The notes under the pieces: generated by a model
Told to the model about the DNA's origin: nothing
Databases searched by the model: none
What the model saw: only the letters and a program-made list of their open reading frames with translations
Origin: JAFHCF01 sp048497495
GTDB taxonomy: Bacteria > Pseudomonadota > Alphaproteobacteria > Rhizobiales > Ancalomicrobiaceae
Assembly: GCA_048497495.1 (NCBI GenBank)
Contig: JAFHCF010000174.1
Location: 1-6,838, forward strand
Reading direction: 5' to 3'
DNA length: 6,838 nt
Shown: positions 1 to 6,069 of the stretch, one piece after another
How positions within the stretch are numbered: the first letter of the stretch is position 1
Layout of the letters: every line of letters begins with the position of its first letter
Made by a program: the position numbers and the translations under genes

Positions 1-756
1 CCGCATCCGGCGACGCCCTTCGATTGGCGCACCGCCCCGTCGCGGCCCGACAACGATCCCGGCGTCGCGCCCGTCAGGGGCTTCGAGGAGACCGCCGCCT
101 CGCCCTTCGACGCGGTCCTGGCGCCTTCCGCCGATGCCCGCGCCCACCTCGCCCCGCTCGACGAGACGGCGGAAGCGCGGCCGCTCGGCGCGGCGCGGGC
201 GCAGATCCACGCCAACTACATCGTCGCCCAGACCCGCGACGGTCTGGTCATCGTCGACGCCCACGCCGCCCACGAGCGCCTGACCTACGAGAAGCTCAAG
301 GCCCAGATGGCGGCGACCGGCGTCGCCCGCCAGATGCTGCTGATCCCGGAGATCGTCGAACTGCCGGAGGAGGACGTCGGCCGCCTGCTCGCCCGCGCCG
401 AGGACCTCGCCCGGGTCGGGTTGGTGATCGAGAGCTTCGGCGGCGGCGCGGTGGCGGTGCGCGAGGTGCCGGCGATCCTCGGCGTCTCGGACGCGGCCGG
501 CCTGGTGCGCGACCTCGCCGACGACCTCGCCGAATGGGAAACGTCGGATCGAGTCGCCCGCCGCATCGACGACATCCTGGTCTCCGTCGCCTGCCACGGT
601 TCCGTGCGCTCCGGGCGGCGGCTGCGGCCCGAGGAGATGGACGCGCTGCTGCGCGAGATGGAGGTGACCCCCAACGCCGGCCAGTGCAACCACGGCCGCC
701 CGACCTGGGTCGAACTCAAGCTCGCCGACATCGAGCGCCTGTTCGGGCGAAAGTAG
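1..756 (+). CDS. mutL: DNA mismatch repair endonuclease MutL, C-terminal part (5' end outside window)
   Basis: MutL couples MutS mismatch recognition to downstream repair; in bacteria without MutH its C-terminal domain nicks the DNA itself. Reading frame 1 is open from base 1 to the TAG at 754-756, giving the last 251 residues. The first ~65 visible residues are Pro/Ala/Asp-rich and look like the flexible linker. The dimerisation/endonuclease domain follows. The metal-binding motif reads DAHAAHERLTYE (bases 256-291), which fits DQHA-x2-E-x4-E except for Ala in place of Gln. Further on are ACHGSVRSGR (about base 589) and CNHGRP (685-702), the Zn-site motif usually written CPHGRP. The protein ends in LADIERLFGRK. 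The N-terminal GHKL ATPase domain is not in the window. An apparent ATG at 307 is internal and not the start. The gene converges on the next minus-strand gene with a 22-bp gap and no recognisable terminator. Family assignment is very secure. Confidence 0.96.
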   Translation, partial: PHPATPFDWRTAPSRPDNDPGVAPVRGFEETAASPFDAVLAPSADARAHLAPLDETAEARPLGAARAQIHANYIVAQTRDGLVIVDAHAAHERLTYEKLKAQMAATGVARQMLLIPEIVELPEEDVGRLLARAEDLARVGLVIESFGGGAVAVREVPAILGVSDAAGLVRDLADDLAEWETSDRVARRIDDILVSVACHGSVRSGRRLRPEEMDALLREMEVTPNAGQCNHGRPTWVELKLADIERLFGRK

Positions 757-778
757 GCGTGAACGCGAAGATGGCAGG

Positions 779-1291
779 CTATACTGCCCCGTCGAGCGGT
801 CCGAAAAGACGTATCAATACAGCATCGATCGATTTCAACTCAGTGAATGAACGACGCAGGAGAACGCGGTGATCCGGCCGTTCGGCCTTGATGCCATCAG
901 CATTTCCTTTCGTATGCTTGGCGACCTTTAGACCACTGATGTCGGGTATCGGTCGTCCCGGTTCGGAGCCGAACCAGAGGTAGGTAGACGGATGGAGGTC
1001 TGCGGTCACGACGATCCAAATGACGCAAGCACTGGGTCGGTTCACTAGTTTGACACTGATTTTGGTCGCACTAGCCTTACCACCTTCCGAAAGGCTCTTG
1101 AGTTGAATGTGGCGGATGATCGGGCCACGGCTTAATACCAGATCGTATCCGCCGGCATCGAACTCGGACCTCAGAACCTCGACATCCGTGATCCCGAGCT
1201 GCCAAAGACGGCGCAGCACGTCGCCGACGAAAATGTGTTCGACGATCCTCTCGCGCAGAGTTGAATGACGTGAGTGCAGGTCAGGAATCAT
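779..1291 (-). CDS. Uncharacterised protein with PD-(D/E)XK nuclease-like signature
   Basis: I do not recognise a named family. The 170-residue product has no signal peptide or membrane segment. Its N-terminal half resembles a PD-(D/E)XK nuclease core: a helix with E19 (ERIVEHIFVGDVLRRLW), then EFDAGGYDLVL with D50, then HIQLKS with Q63-x-K65. The E, D, QxK spacing fits the fold, with Gln replacing the more usual Glu; DUF4365-like proteins have a similar layout. The C-terminal half is hydrophobic/aromatic (IWIVVTADLH, STYLWFG) and ends with RRSFTELKSIDAVLIRLFG. Nuclease activity is inference. Start choice: ATG at 1291 lies 10 nt after GAGGGG (1302-1307 on the plus strand). An in-frame GTG at 1297 lies only 4 nt after it and would add two residues. 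Base composition is visibly less GC-rich than mutL or the chemoreceptor, which suggests transfer. It is transcribed alone and converges on mutL. That it is a real gene is likely; its role is unknown. Confidence 0.8.
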   Translation of the reverse strand: MIPDLHSRHSTLRERIVEHIFVGDVLRRLWQLGITDVEVLRSEFDAGGYDLVLSRGPIIRHIQLKSLSEGGKASATKISVKLVNRPSACVIWIVVTADLHPSTYLWFGSEPGRPIPDISGLKVAKHTKGNADGIKAERPDHRVLLRRSFTELKSIDAVLIRLFGPLDGAV

Positions 1292-1301
1292 GATCACGGT
1301 G

Positions 1302-1307
1302 CCCCTC
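1302..1307 (-). promoter_or_regulatory. Ribosome binding site GAGGGG of the nuclease-like gene
   Basis: On the minus strand GAGGGG stands 10 nt before the ATG at 1291 and 4 nt before an in-frame GTG at 1297. The spacing slightly favours the ATG, but both starts are possible. Confidence 0.45.
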
Positions 1308-1322
1308 GAATCGCATCATCGA

Positions 1323-1351
1323 ATTGAACATTTGACGAATGAACCAAACAA
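1323..1351 (-). promoter_or_regulatory. Candidate sigma-70-type promoter of the nuclease-like gene
   Basis: On the minus strand TTGTTT (1351-1346) is followed after 17 nt by TTCAAT (1328-1323), about 31 bp upstream of the ATG at 1291. The spacing is ideal, but the hexamers match the consensus only partly. The surrounding ~50 bp are AT-rich compared with the rest of the window, which supports a promoter here. Confidence 0.3.
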
Positions 1352-1362
1352 CGAATTCCCGC

Positions 1363-1376
1363 ACCGTCGCGACGGT
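1363..1376. repeat. 14-bp perfect palindrome ACCGTCGCGACGGT
   Basis: The sequence is identical to its reverse complement over 14 bp. It lies 11 bp upstream of the candidate -35 box of the nuclease-like gene, a position where a dimeric regulator could bind. No loop is present, so it is more plausible as a protein-binding site than as an RNA hairpin. In GC-rich DNA such palindromes also arise by chance. Confidence 0.35.
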
Positions 1377-1410
1377 CTCGAAGGCACGCACGACGGAGGC
1401 GGTTCTCATG

Positions 1411-1449
1411 AAACGAAATCGGCCCGACTGCCTTGGCTGCCGGGCCGAT
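1411..1449 (-). terminator. Rho-independent terminator of the chemoreceptor gene
   Basis: ATCGGCCCG (1418-1426) and CGGGCCGAT (1441-1449) form a perfect 9-bp GC-rich stem around a 14-nt loop that itself contains GCC/GGC. Read on the minus strand, the stem is followed by TTTCGTTT (1418-1411), a T-rich tail. The plus strand has no T-run after the stem. It begins 52 bp after the stop codon of the chemoreceptor gene at 1502, so it most likely ends that transcript and separates it from the nuclease-like gene. Confidence 0.7.
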
Positions 1450-1501
1450 GGACGAGAGCGGCTGGAGCTGTGATCGAGCCGCCCTCGAAGGGGATCCGAC
1501 G

Positions 1502-3178
1502 TCAGGCCGAGCGCAGCGTGGTGACGAAACTCTCGACTTGACGCGTGAGGTCGTCGGCCTGGGCCGAGAGGCTGGAGGACAGGCCCATCAGCCGGCTCGC
1601 GGCGGTGCCGGTCATCTCCGCCGACCGGCCGACGCCGGTGATGTTCTCGGTGACCTGGGCCGCGCCGCGCGCCGCGTGATGGGTATTGCCGGAGATCTCG
1701 CGGGTCGCCGCGCCCTGCTGCTCGACCGCCCCGGCGATCGAACTGGTGACCTCGCGGATCGAGCCGATGGTGCCGACGATGCGGCTGATCGAGCCGACCG
1801 TCTCGGCGGTCGCCGATTGGATCTCGCCGATCTTGGCGGCGATCTCGTCGGTCGCCTTCGCCGTCTGGGCGGCCAATTGCTTGACTTCCGAGGCGACCAC
1901 GGCGAAGCCCTTGCCGGCCTCACCGGCGCGCGCCGCCTCGATCGTCGCGTTGAGCGCGAGCAGGTTGGTCTGGCCGGCGATGTCCTTGATCAGGTTGACC
2001 ACGTCGCCGATCTTCTCGGCGGCCTGCGACAGCATGCGGATGTTCGCCTCGGTCTTGGTCGCCTCGTCCGCCGCGGCCTGCGCCACTTCGGTGGAATGGC
2101 CGACCTGTCCGGTGATCTCCTGCACCGAGGCCTCGAGTTCCTCGGTCGAGGCGGCGACCGTCTGGACGTTGGCGGAAGCTTCGGCGGCGGCCTGCGCGAC
2201 GGCGGTGGCTCGGGTCGAGGTCTCCTCCGCCGTCACCGTCAAGGTCTCGGCGGCATCGGCGACATCCGCCGACGATTTCACGAAGGTCTGGGCCAGCGCC
2301 CCCATCGTCGCCATGAAGCGATCGGCGATCTCGCGGCGCTCCGCCGTCATGCGGATCCCCAGAGCCTGATCCTTCTCCGCCTGGGCGGCGCGCAGCCTTT
2401 CGGTTTCGGCGAGCCCGTCGCGGAACACCACCAGGGTGCGCGCCATGTCGCCGATCTCGTTGCCACGCTCGACCGAGGGGATCTCGGTGTCGAGACGGCC
2501 GGCGGCCACCGCCTGCATGGCGAGGGTCAAACCACGCAGCGGCGCCGAGAGGCCGAAGACGACGAAGGCGCCGGCGCCGAGCGCGATGAAAATTCCGATG
2601 GCGGCCAGCAGCAGGGCCTCGAAGATTCCCGAGTGGTAGGCCGCCTCGGTGTCGCCCGCCGCCGCGTCGGCGGCCCGGCCGTTGAGTGTGACGTCGCGAT
2701 CGAGCACCTCGAGCGCCGCTTCGAAGCCGTCGAGCGACCGCGCCAGGGCGTCGGCCGCTCCCGAACGGTCGGTCAGTCGCTTCAGCGAGGCCGCCTGGTT
2801 CTCGGCCTTGACCTCCACGGCCCAGCGGTCCTTGAAGTCGTTCCAGATCGCCCGCTCCTCGTCGCTCGTGACGAGTTTCTCATAGGCGGTGAAGAGCGCG
2901 TCGATGCGCTTCGAACTGGCGATGATGCGTTCGTCGATCGCCTGGGTGGCGGCCGGATCCTCGTCGATCAGGAGGCTGAGCAGATGAAGGCGATGATGCG
3001 TGACCGCCTGCTTGATGTCGGCGAGGATGCGGATCGATGGTAGGCGGTTGTCGACCACCTCGGCCGCGTTCGAGCGCATTTCGCGCAACTGCCGGATCCC
3101 CAGGCCGCTCTGCGCCACCAGGAACACCGCCAGCACGCCGACCACCGCGATCAGCGATGCCTTGACCGAAATCCGCAT
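1502..3178 (-). CDS. Methyl-accepting chemotaxis protein (4HB-HAMP-MA)
   Basis: An inner-membrane chemoreceptor of 558 residues that controls CheA through CheW. TM1 spans about residues 7-27 and TM2 about 187-209. They enclose a ~160-residue all-helical sensor that fits the four-helix-bundle 4HB_MCP type (NRLPSIRILADIKQ near 44-57). HAMP covers about 210-262 (SAPLRGLTLAMQ, then NEIGDMA). The MA signalling domain covers about 310-545, with the hairpin tip TNLLALNATIEAARAGE at 404-420 and GKGFAVVASEVKQLA after it. There is no C-terminal NWETF-type CheR/CheB tether; the protein ends TTLRSA. The ligand cannot be read from the sequence. Start choice: ATG at 3178 has GGGAGG 5 nt upstream and leads straight into TM1. 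An upstream in-frame start at 3253 would add 25 polar residues and is less likely. It stands alone, with no che genes in the window, and ends before a terminator at 1411-1449. Confidence 0.96.
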   Translation of the reverse strand: MRISVKASLIAVVGVLAVFLVAQSGLGIRQLREMRSNAAEVVDNRLPSIRILADIKQAVTHHRLHLLSLLIDEDPAATQAIDERIIASSKRIDALFTAYEKLVTSDEERAIWNDFKDRWAVEVKAENQAASLKRLTDRSGAADALARSLDGFEAALEVLDRDVTLNGRAADAAAGDTEAAYHSGIFEALLLAAIGIFIALGAGAFVVFGLSAPLRGLTLAMQAVAAGRLDTEIPSVERGNEIGDMARTLVVFRDGLAETERLRAAQAEKDQALGIRMTAERREIADRFMATMGALAQTFVKSSADVADAAETLTVTAEETSTRATAVAQAAAEASANVQTVAASTEELEASVQEITGQVGHSTEVAQAAADEATKTEANIRMLSQAAEKIGDVVNLIKDIAGQTNLLALNATIEAARAGEAGKGFAVVASEVKQLAAQTAKATDEIAAKIGEIQSATAETVGSISRIVGTIGSIREVTSSIAGAVEQQGAATREISGNTHHAARGAAQVTENITGVGRSAEMTGTAASRLMGLSSSLSAQADDLTRQVESFVTTLRSA

Positions 3179-3181
3179 GAA

Positions 3182-3189
3182 CCCCTCCC
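3182..3189 (-). promoter_or_regulatory. Strong ribosome binding site of the chemoreceptor gene
   Basis: GGGAGGGG on the minus strand, with GGGAGG placed 5 nt before the ATG at 3178. This decides the start in favour of 3178 over the in-frame candidate at 3253. Confidence 0.75.
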
Positions 3190-3421
3190 GCCACGATCGA
3201 ACGTCTTCGTCTCGTCGTATCGAGCCGCCGCCGGTGGATCCGGGCGACGACATGTCGACGATTTGTTTCGTGATCTTGGTGGCGAATGGGTTAAACGCGA
3301 ATTAAAGTTTCAGCATCTTCCGCAATGAGTGCCGCCGTCGAGACGATCGTGGGTCGAGTGACTCGAGCAAAACAGGTCGATGTCCGCCGCGCCGCGCCGC
3401 GATCTCCGCCTATACGAAATG
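3190..3421. other. Intergenic region between the chemoreceptor gene and rsmD
   Basis: Both flanking genes are on the minus strand, so this stretch holds the 3' end of the rluB-rsmD transcript and the promoter of the chemoreceptor gene. I see no convincing intrinsic terminator and no clear -35/-10 pair. The most AT-rich stretch is around 3265-3320; on the minus strand it includes TTTAATTCGCGTTTAACCC, the likeliest promoter neighbourhood. A 13-bp palindrome lies at 3354-3366. The block 3385-3410 is a run of GCC/GCG. No small ORF with a good ribosome binding site was found. Confidence 0.4.
3354..3366. repeat. 13-bp palindrome TCGAGT-G-ACTCGA
   Basis: Two perfect 6-bp arms surround a single central base. 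On the minus strand it lies about 55 bp after the end of rsmD and about 175 bp before the chemoreceptor start. It could be a regulator binding site. The arms are too short and the loop too small for a terminator. Chance occurrence is possible. Confidence 0.25.
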
Positions 3422-3985
3422 TCAGGAAGAAATTACGTTACGTAAGAAGATCAGTCGCGTCTCGCCCTGTTCGCGGCGATCGATGACCTCGAACACGGGC
3501 GGCGCTTCGAGCTCCACCGCGGCGCTCTCCTCCACCACCACGATCGCCCCCGGCTTCAGCCAGCCGCCGCCGACCATCGCCACGAGCGCGGCGTCGGCGA
3601 GACCCTTGCCGTAGGGCGGATCGAGGAAGGCGAGATCGAAGGGCTCGATCGGCGCGCAGCGACCGAGTTTCGTGGCGTCACGCCGCCACAGCTTGGTGGC
3701 GCCGGTCAGCTTCAGGGCTTCGACGTTGGTGTGGATCAGGCCGCGCGCTTCCGCCGCCTCCTCGACGAAGAGGCAGAAGCGGGCGCCGCGCGACAGCGCC
3801 TCGAGCCCGAGCGCGCCGGTGCCGGAGAAGAGATCGAGGACGCGGGCGTCCTCGACCGGATCCCCGAGCCCATGGGCGAGAATGTTGAACAGGCTCTCGC
3901 GCAGCCGATCCGACGTCGGGCGGATCGCCTGGGACTTCGGCCCGGCGAGATGCGCCCCCCGGAAGCGGCCGCCGACGATCCTCAC
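3422..3985 (-). CDS. rsmD: 16S rRNA (guanine(966)-N2)-methyltransferase RsmD
   Basis: Transfers a methyl group from S-adenosylmethionine to N2 of G966 of 16S rRNA during 30S assembly, in the cytoplasm. The 187-residue length is normal for RsmD. It starts MRIVGGRFRG and continues RPTSDRLRESLFNIL (22-36), the characteristic N-terminal segment. The Rossmann SAM-binding motif is DLFSGTGALGLEALSRG (51-67) and the catalytic motif is DPPYGKG (122-128), typical of N2-guanine methyltransferases. The start is GTG at 3985, and its GTGA overlaps the stop codon of the upstream pseudouridine synthase gene by 4 bp. GGAGGG at 3991-3996 (minus strand) lies 5 nt upstream, inside the preceding gene. This indicates translational coupling in a two-gene rRNA-modification operon. 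The gene ends TCTTCTTACGTAACG-rich and no terminator is obvious after it. Confidence 0.96.
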   Translation of the reverse strand: MRIVGGRFRGAHLAGPKSQAIRPTSDRLRESLFNILAHGLGDPVEDARVLDLFSGTGALGLEALSRGARFCLFVEEAAEARGLIHTNVEALKLTGATKLWRRDATKLGRCAPIEPFDLAFLDPPYGKGLADAALVAMVGGGWLKPGAIVVVEESAAVELEAPPVFEVIDRREQGETRLIFLRNVISS

Positions 3986-6069
3986 GGGCGCCCTCCGCGC
4001 GGACCCCCGTGCCCGGCCGGACCCCCGCGCCCACCGGGAGCACGTCCACCGGCGCCCTTGCCCGCCGGACCCTTGCCGCCGGGACCGCCGGGACCGCGTC
4101 CACCGGCCGGACCGCGTCCGCCGCCCGGGCCCTTGCCGCCCGGCGCCGCGCCACGCTCGCCGCCGAAGTCGCGTCCGCCCTTCTTGCCCCCCGGGTTCAT
4201 GCCCCGAGGCCCACGTGGGCCGAAGCTCGAGCCCTCGGGCCGCGTCTTGGCGCCGGCGCTCTTCGGCCGATCGGCGCCGCCCTCGGGACGTGCCCGGAAC
4301 CCGGCGCTCTTCGGCGCCGCGCCATCGGGGCGTCCCCGGAACCCTTCGGAGCGATTGCCGCCGGCGTGGAAGCCTTCCGACCGAGGCTTACCGCCGCCTT
4401 CGCCGCCGCCCTGGGGACGATCGCGGAAGCCGCCGCTCTTCGGCCGGTCGCCGGTCTGCGGGCGATCGCCACGATATCCACCGTCCTGCGGCCGGTCGCC
4501 GGTCTGGGGGCGATCCCCGCGATATCCGCCGCCCTGCGGCCGGTCGCCGCCCTGGGGGCGATCGCCGCGATATCCACCGCCCTGCGGCCGGTCGCCGCCC
4601 TGGGGGCGATCGCCGCGATATCCACCGCCCTGGGGGCGGTCGCCACCCTGGGGGCGATCGCCGCGATATCCGCCGCCCTGCGGCCGATCGGCACCCTGGG
4701 GGCGATCCCCGCGATATCCACCGCCCTGGGGGCGGTCGCCGCCCGTCGGCCGGTCGCGGAAGCCGGCGCTCTTCGGCTTGTCGCCGACGCCGGGCCGTCC
4801 CCGGAAGCCTTCGGAACGATTGCCGCCGGCGTGGAACCCTTCCGAGCGGTATTTGCCGGCACCGTCGCCCTGGGGGCGATCGCGGAAGCCGCCGCTCTTC
4901 GGCCGGTCGTCGCCGCCGGAACGCCCGCGGAAGCCTTCCGAGCGGTAGGGCCGGTCGCCGCGCCCGCCGCTCTCCGGCCGCCCGCCCCGTCCACCGCGAT
5001 CGTCGCGTCCGCCGCGATCGTCGTTGCGCGGCCGTTCGCCGGTGCCGATGAATTCCATCTTGGTGCGCGGAGTGCGACCGCGCGGCCGTTCGCCTTGATC
5101 GCGGGCCTCCTGCCGGCCACCCCGATCACCACCGCGATCGCCGCCGCGCGGGCCCCCGCGCCCGCCGCGCTCGTCGTCCTCGCCCGCCGGGGTGAAGGCC
5201 TTGATGCGGCGCTTCGGACCCTCGTCCTCCTCTTCCGAGCCGTGGACGTGGTGGACGATCGGCGCATCGAAATCGGCGCCCGATTCGGCGACCAGCCGCT
5301 TGCCGAGCTGATCGCGCAGCACCCGGCCGCGGATCTCGCGGATCTCGCCCTCTTCGAGGTCGGCCAGTTGGAACGGCCCGAAGGAGATGCGGATCAGCCG
5401 GTTGACGGTGAGGCCGAGCGATCCGAGGACACGCTTGACCTCACGGTTCTTGCCTTCGCGCAAGCCCAGCACCAACCAGGTGTTGGCCCCCTGGACCCGG
5501 TCGATCGACGCCTCGATCGAGCCGTAGTCGATCCCGTCGAGCGACACGCCGTGCTTCAATTCGTCGAGGGCGGCCTGCTCGACCTCGCCGAAGGCGCGCA
5601 CCCGGTAGCGCCGGAGCCAGCCGGTCGACGGCAGTTCCAGGACACGGGCGAGGCCGCCGTCGTTGGTCAGCAGCAGCAGGCCCTCGGTGTTGATGTCGAG
5701 CCGGCCGACGGTGATCACCCGGGGCATGTCGTCGGGCAGCACCGAGAAGACGGTGGGACGGCCTTCCGGGTCCGAGGTGGTGGTGACCAGGCCGCGCGGC
5801 TTGTGGAACAGCCACAGCCGGGTGCGTTCCTTCTCCGGCAGCGGCTGGCCGTCGACCGTGATGCGGTTTTCCGGGCCGACCGTCACCGCCGGCGAGGTCA
5901 GGACCGTGCCGTCGACGGCGACCCGCCCGGCCGCCACCCATTCCTCCGCCTCGCGCCGCGAGCACAGGCCCGCGCGTGCCAATACCTTGGCGATGCGCTC
6001 GTGATCGCCGCCCTTCGCGTCGCCGGCGCGCGCGGTCTCGTCCAATTGGTTCTTCGTCATGGCGCCCAT
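3982..6069 (-). CDS. rluB: 23S rRNA pseudouridine synthase, RluB-like (RsuA family), with long Gly/Arg repeat tail
   Basis: Isomerises a uridine of 23S rRNA to pseudouridine; RluB of E. coli acts at U2605, which is inferred here from family. The 695-residue protein has an S4 RNA-binding domain at about 24-75 (RIAKVLARAGLCSRREAEEWV) and an RsuA/RluB/E/F catalytic domain at about 85-250. The catalytic loop is GRLDINTEGLLLLTNDG, with Asp125, and EGKNREVKRVLGSLGLTVNRLIR lies at 205-227. After an acidic stretch (SEEEDEGPKRRIKAF, 278-292), residues ~300-695 are low-complexity, rich in Gly, Arg, Asp, Pro and Gln, with six 16-residue repeats and duplicated RSEGF blocks. Typical family members are about 250-300 residues plus shorter tails. 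The tail is probably disordered and RNA-binding; that is inference. An alternative ATG at 6060 would remove three residues; neither start has a strong ribosome binding site. It overlaps rsmD by 4 bp and is divergent from tadA. Confidence 0.93.
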   Translation of the reverse strand: MGAMTKNQLDETARAGDAKGGDHERIAKVLARAGLCSRREAEEWVAAGRVAVDGTVLTSPAVTVGPENRITVDGQPLPEKERTRLWLFHKPRGLVTTTSDPEGRPTVFSVLPDDMPRVITVGRLDINTEGLLLLTNDGGLARVLELPSTGWLRRYRVRAFGEVEQAALDELKHGVSLDGIDYGSIEASIDRVQGANTWLVLGLREGKNREVKRVLGSLGLTVNRLIRISFGPFQLADLEEGEIREIRGRVLRDQLGKRLVAESGADFDAPIVHHVHGSEEEDEGPKRRIKAFTPAGEDDERGGRGGPRGGDRGGDRGGRQEARDQGERPRGRTPRTKMEFIGTGERPRNDDRGGRDDRGGRGGRPESGGRGDRPYRSEGFRGRSGGDDRPKSGGFRDRPQGDGAGKYRSEGFHAGGNRSEGFRGRPGVGDKPKSAGFRDRPTGGDRPQGGGYRGDRPQGADRPQGGGYRGDRPQGGDRPQGGGYRGDRPQGGDRPQGGGYRGDRPQGGDRPQGGGYRGDRPQTGDRPQDGGYRGDRPQTGDRPKSGGFRDRPQGGGEGGGKPRSEGFHAGGNRSEGFRGRPDGAAPKSAGFRARPEGGADRPKSAGAKTRPEGSSFGPRGPRGMNPGGKKGGRDFGGERGAAPGGKGPGGGRGPAGGRGPGGPGGKGPAGKGAGGRAPGGRGGPAGHGGPRGGRP
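4327..4383 (-). repeat. Second copy of a 19-residue RSEGF block in the RluB-like tail
   Basis: Encodes residues 563-581, RSEGFHAGGNRSEGFRGRP, identical in protein sequence to residues 408-426. Similar residues follow (xxxPKSAGFRxRP in both copies), so the duplicated block is about 36 residues long. It lies on the C-terminal side of the 16-residue repeat array. Confidence 0.85.
4453..4740 (-). repeat. Six in-frame 48-bp tandem repeats (16-residue unit) in the RluB-like gene
   Basis: Codes for residues 444-539 as six units of the form GDRPQGGGYRGDRPQG, with the Asp of each unit at 445, 461, 477, 493, 509 and 525; a degenerate seventh starts at 540. Variation is small (A for G at 460, T at 523, D for G at 529). 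At DNA level the units are nearly identical, and each carries a GATATC, recurring exactly every 48 bp (4473, 4521, 4569, 4617, 4665, 4713). Each unit is itself built of two DRPQG half-repeats. Such an array is prone to slippage that keeps the reading frame. Confidence 0.93.
4792..4848 (-). repeat. First copy of the 19-residue RSEGF block in the RluB-like tail
   Basis: Encodes residues 408-426, RSEGFHAGGNRSEGFRGRP, the partner of the copy at 4327-4383. It lies on the N-terminal side of the 16-residue array. Single RSEGF units also occur at residues 376-380, so the block appears to have grown from a shorter motif. Confidence 0.85.

Noticed and set aside
24..872. 282-codon frame overlapping mutL
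   Set aside because: Different frame from the clear MutL sequence and an Arg/Pro-rich translation typical of shadows.
1408..1473. 21-codon plus-strand ORF (MKRNRPDCLGCRADGRERLEL) with GGAGG 8 nt upstream
   Set aside because: The ribosome binding site is good and there is a CxxC, but the ORF lies on the chemoreceptor terminator hairpin, which fixes most of its sequence, and no plus-strand gene follows that a leader peptide could control. Coincidence is more likely.
1433..3043. 536-codon plus-strand frame opposite the chemoreceptor gene
   Set aside because: Shadow of a well-supported chemoreceptor; the translation is Arg/Gly/Asp-rich with no recognisable domain.
3433..3445. TTACG-TTA-CGTAA palindrome at the 3' end of rsmD
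   Set aside because: Lies inside the last codons of rsmD, with 5-bp arms and a 3-nt centre; too short to claim function.
4453..4740. CRISPR-like regular repeats
   Set aside because: The 48-bp units are contiguous with no unique spacers, stay in frame and encode a 16-residue protein repeat.
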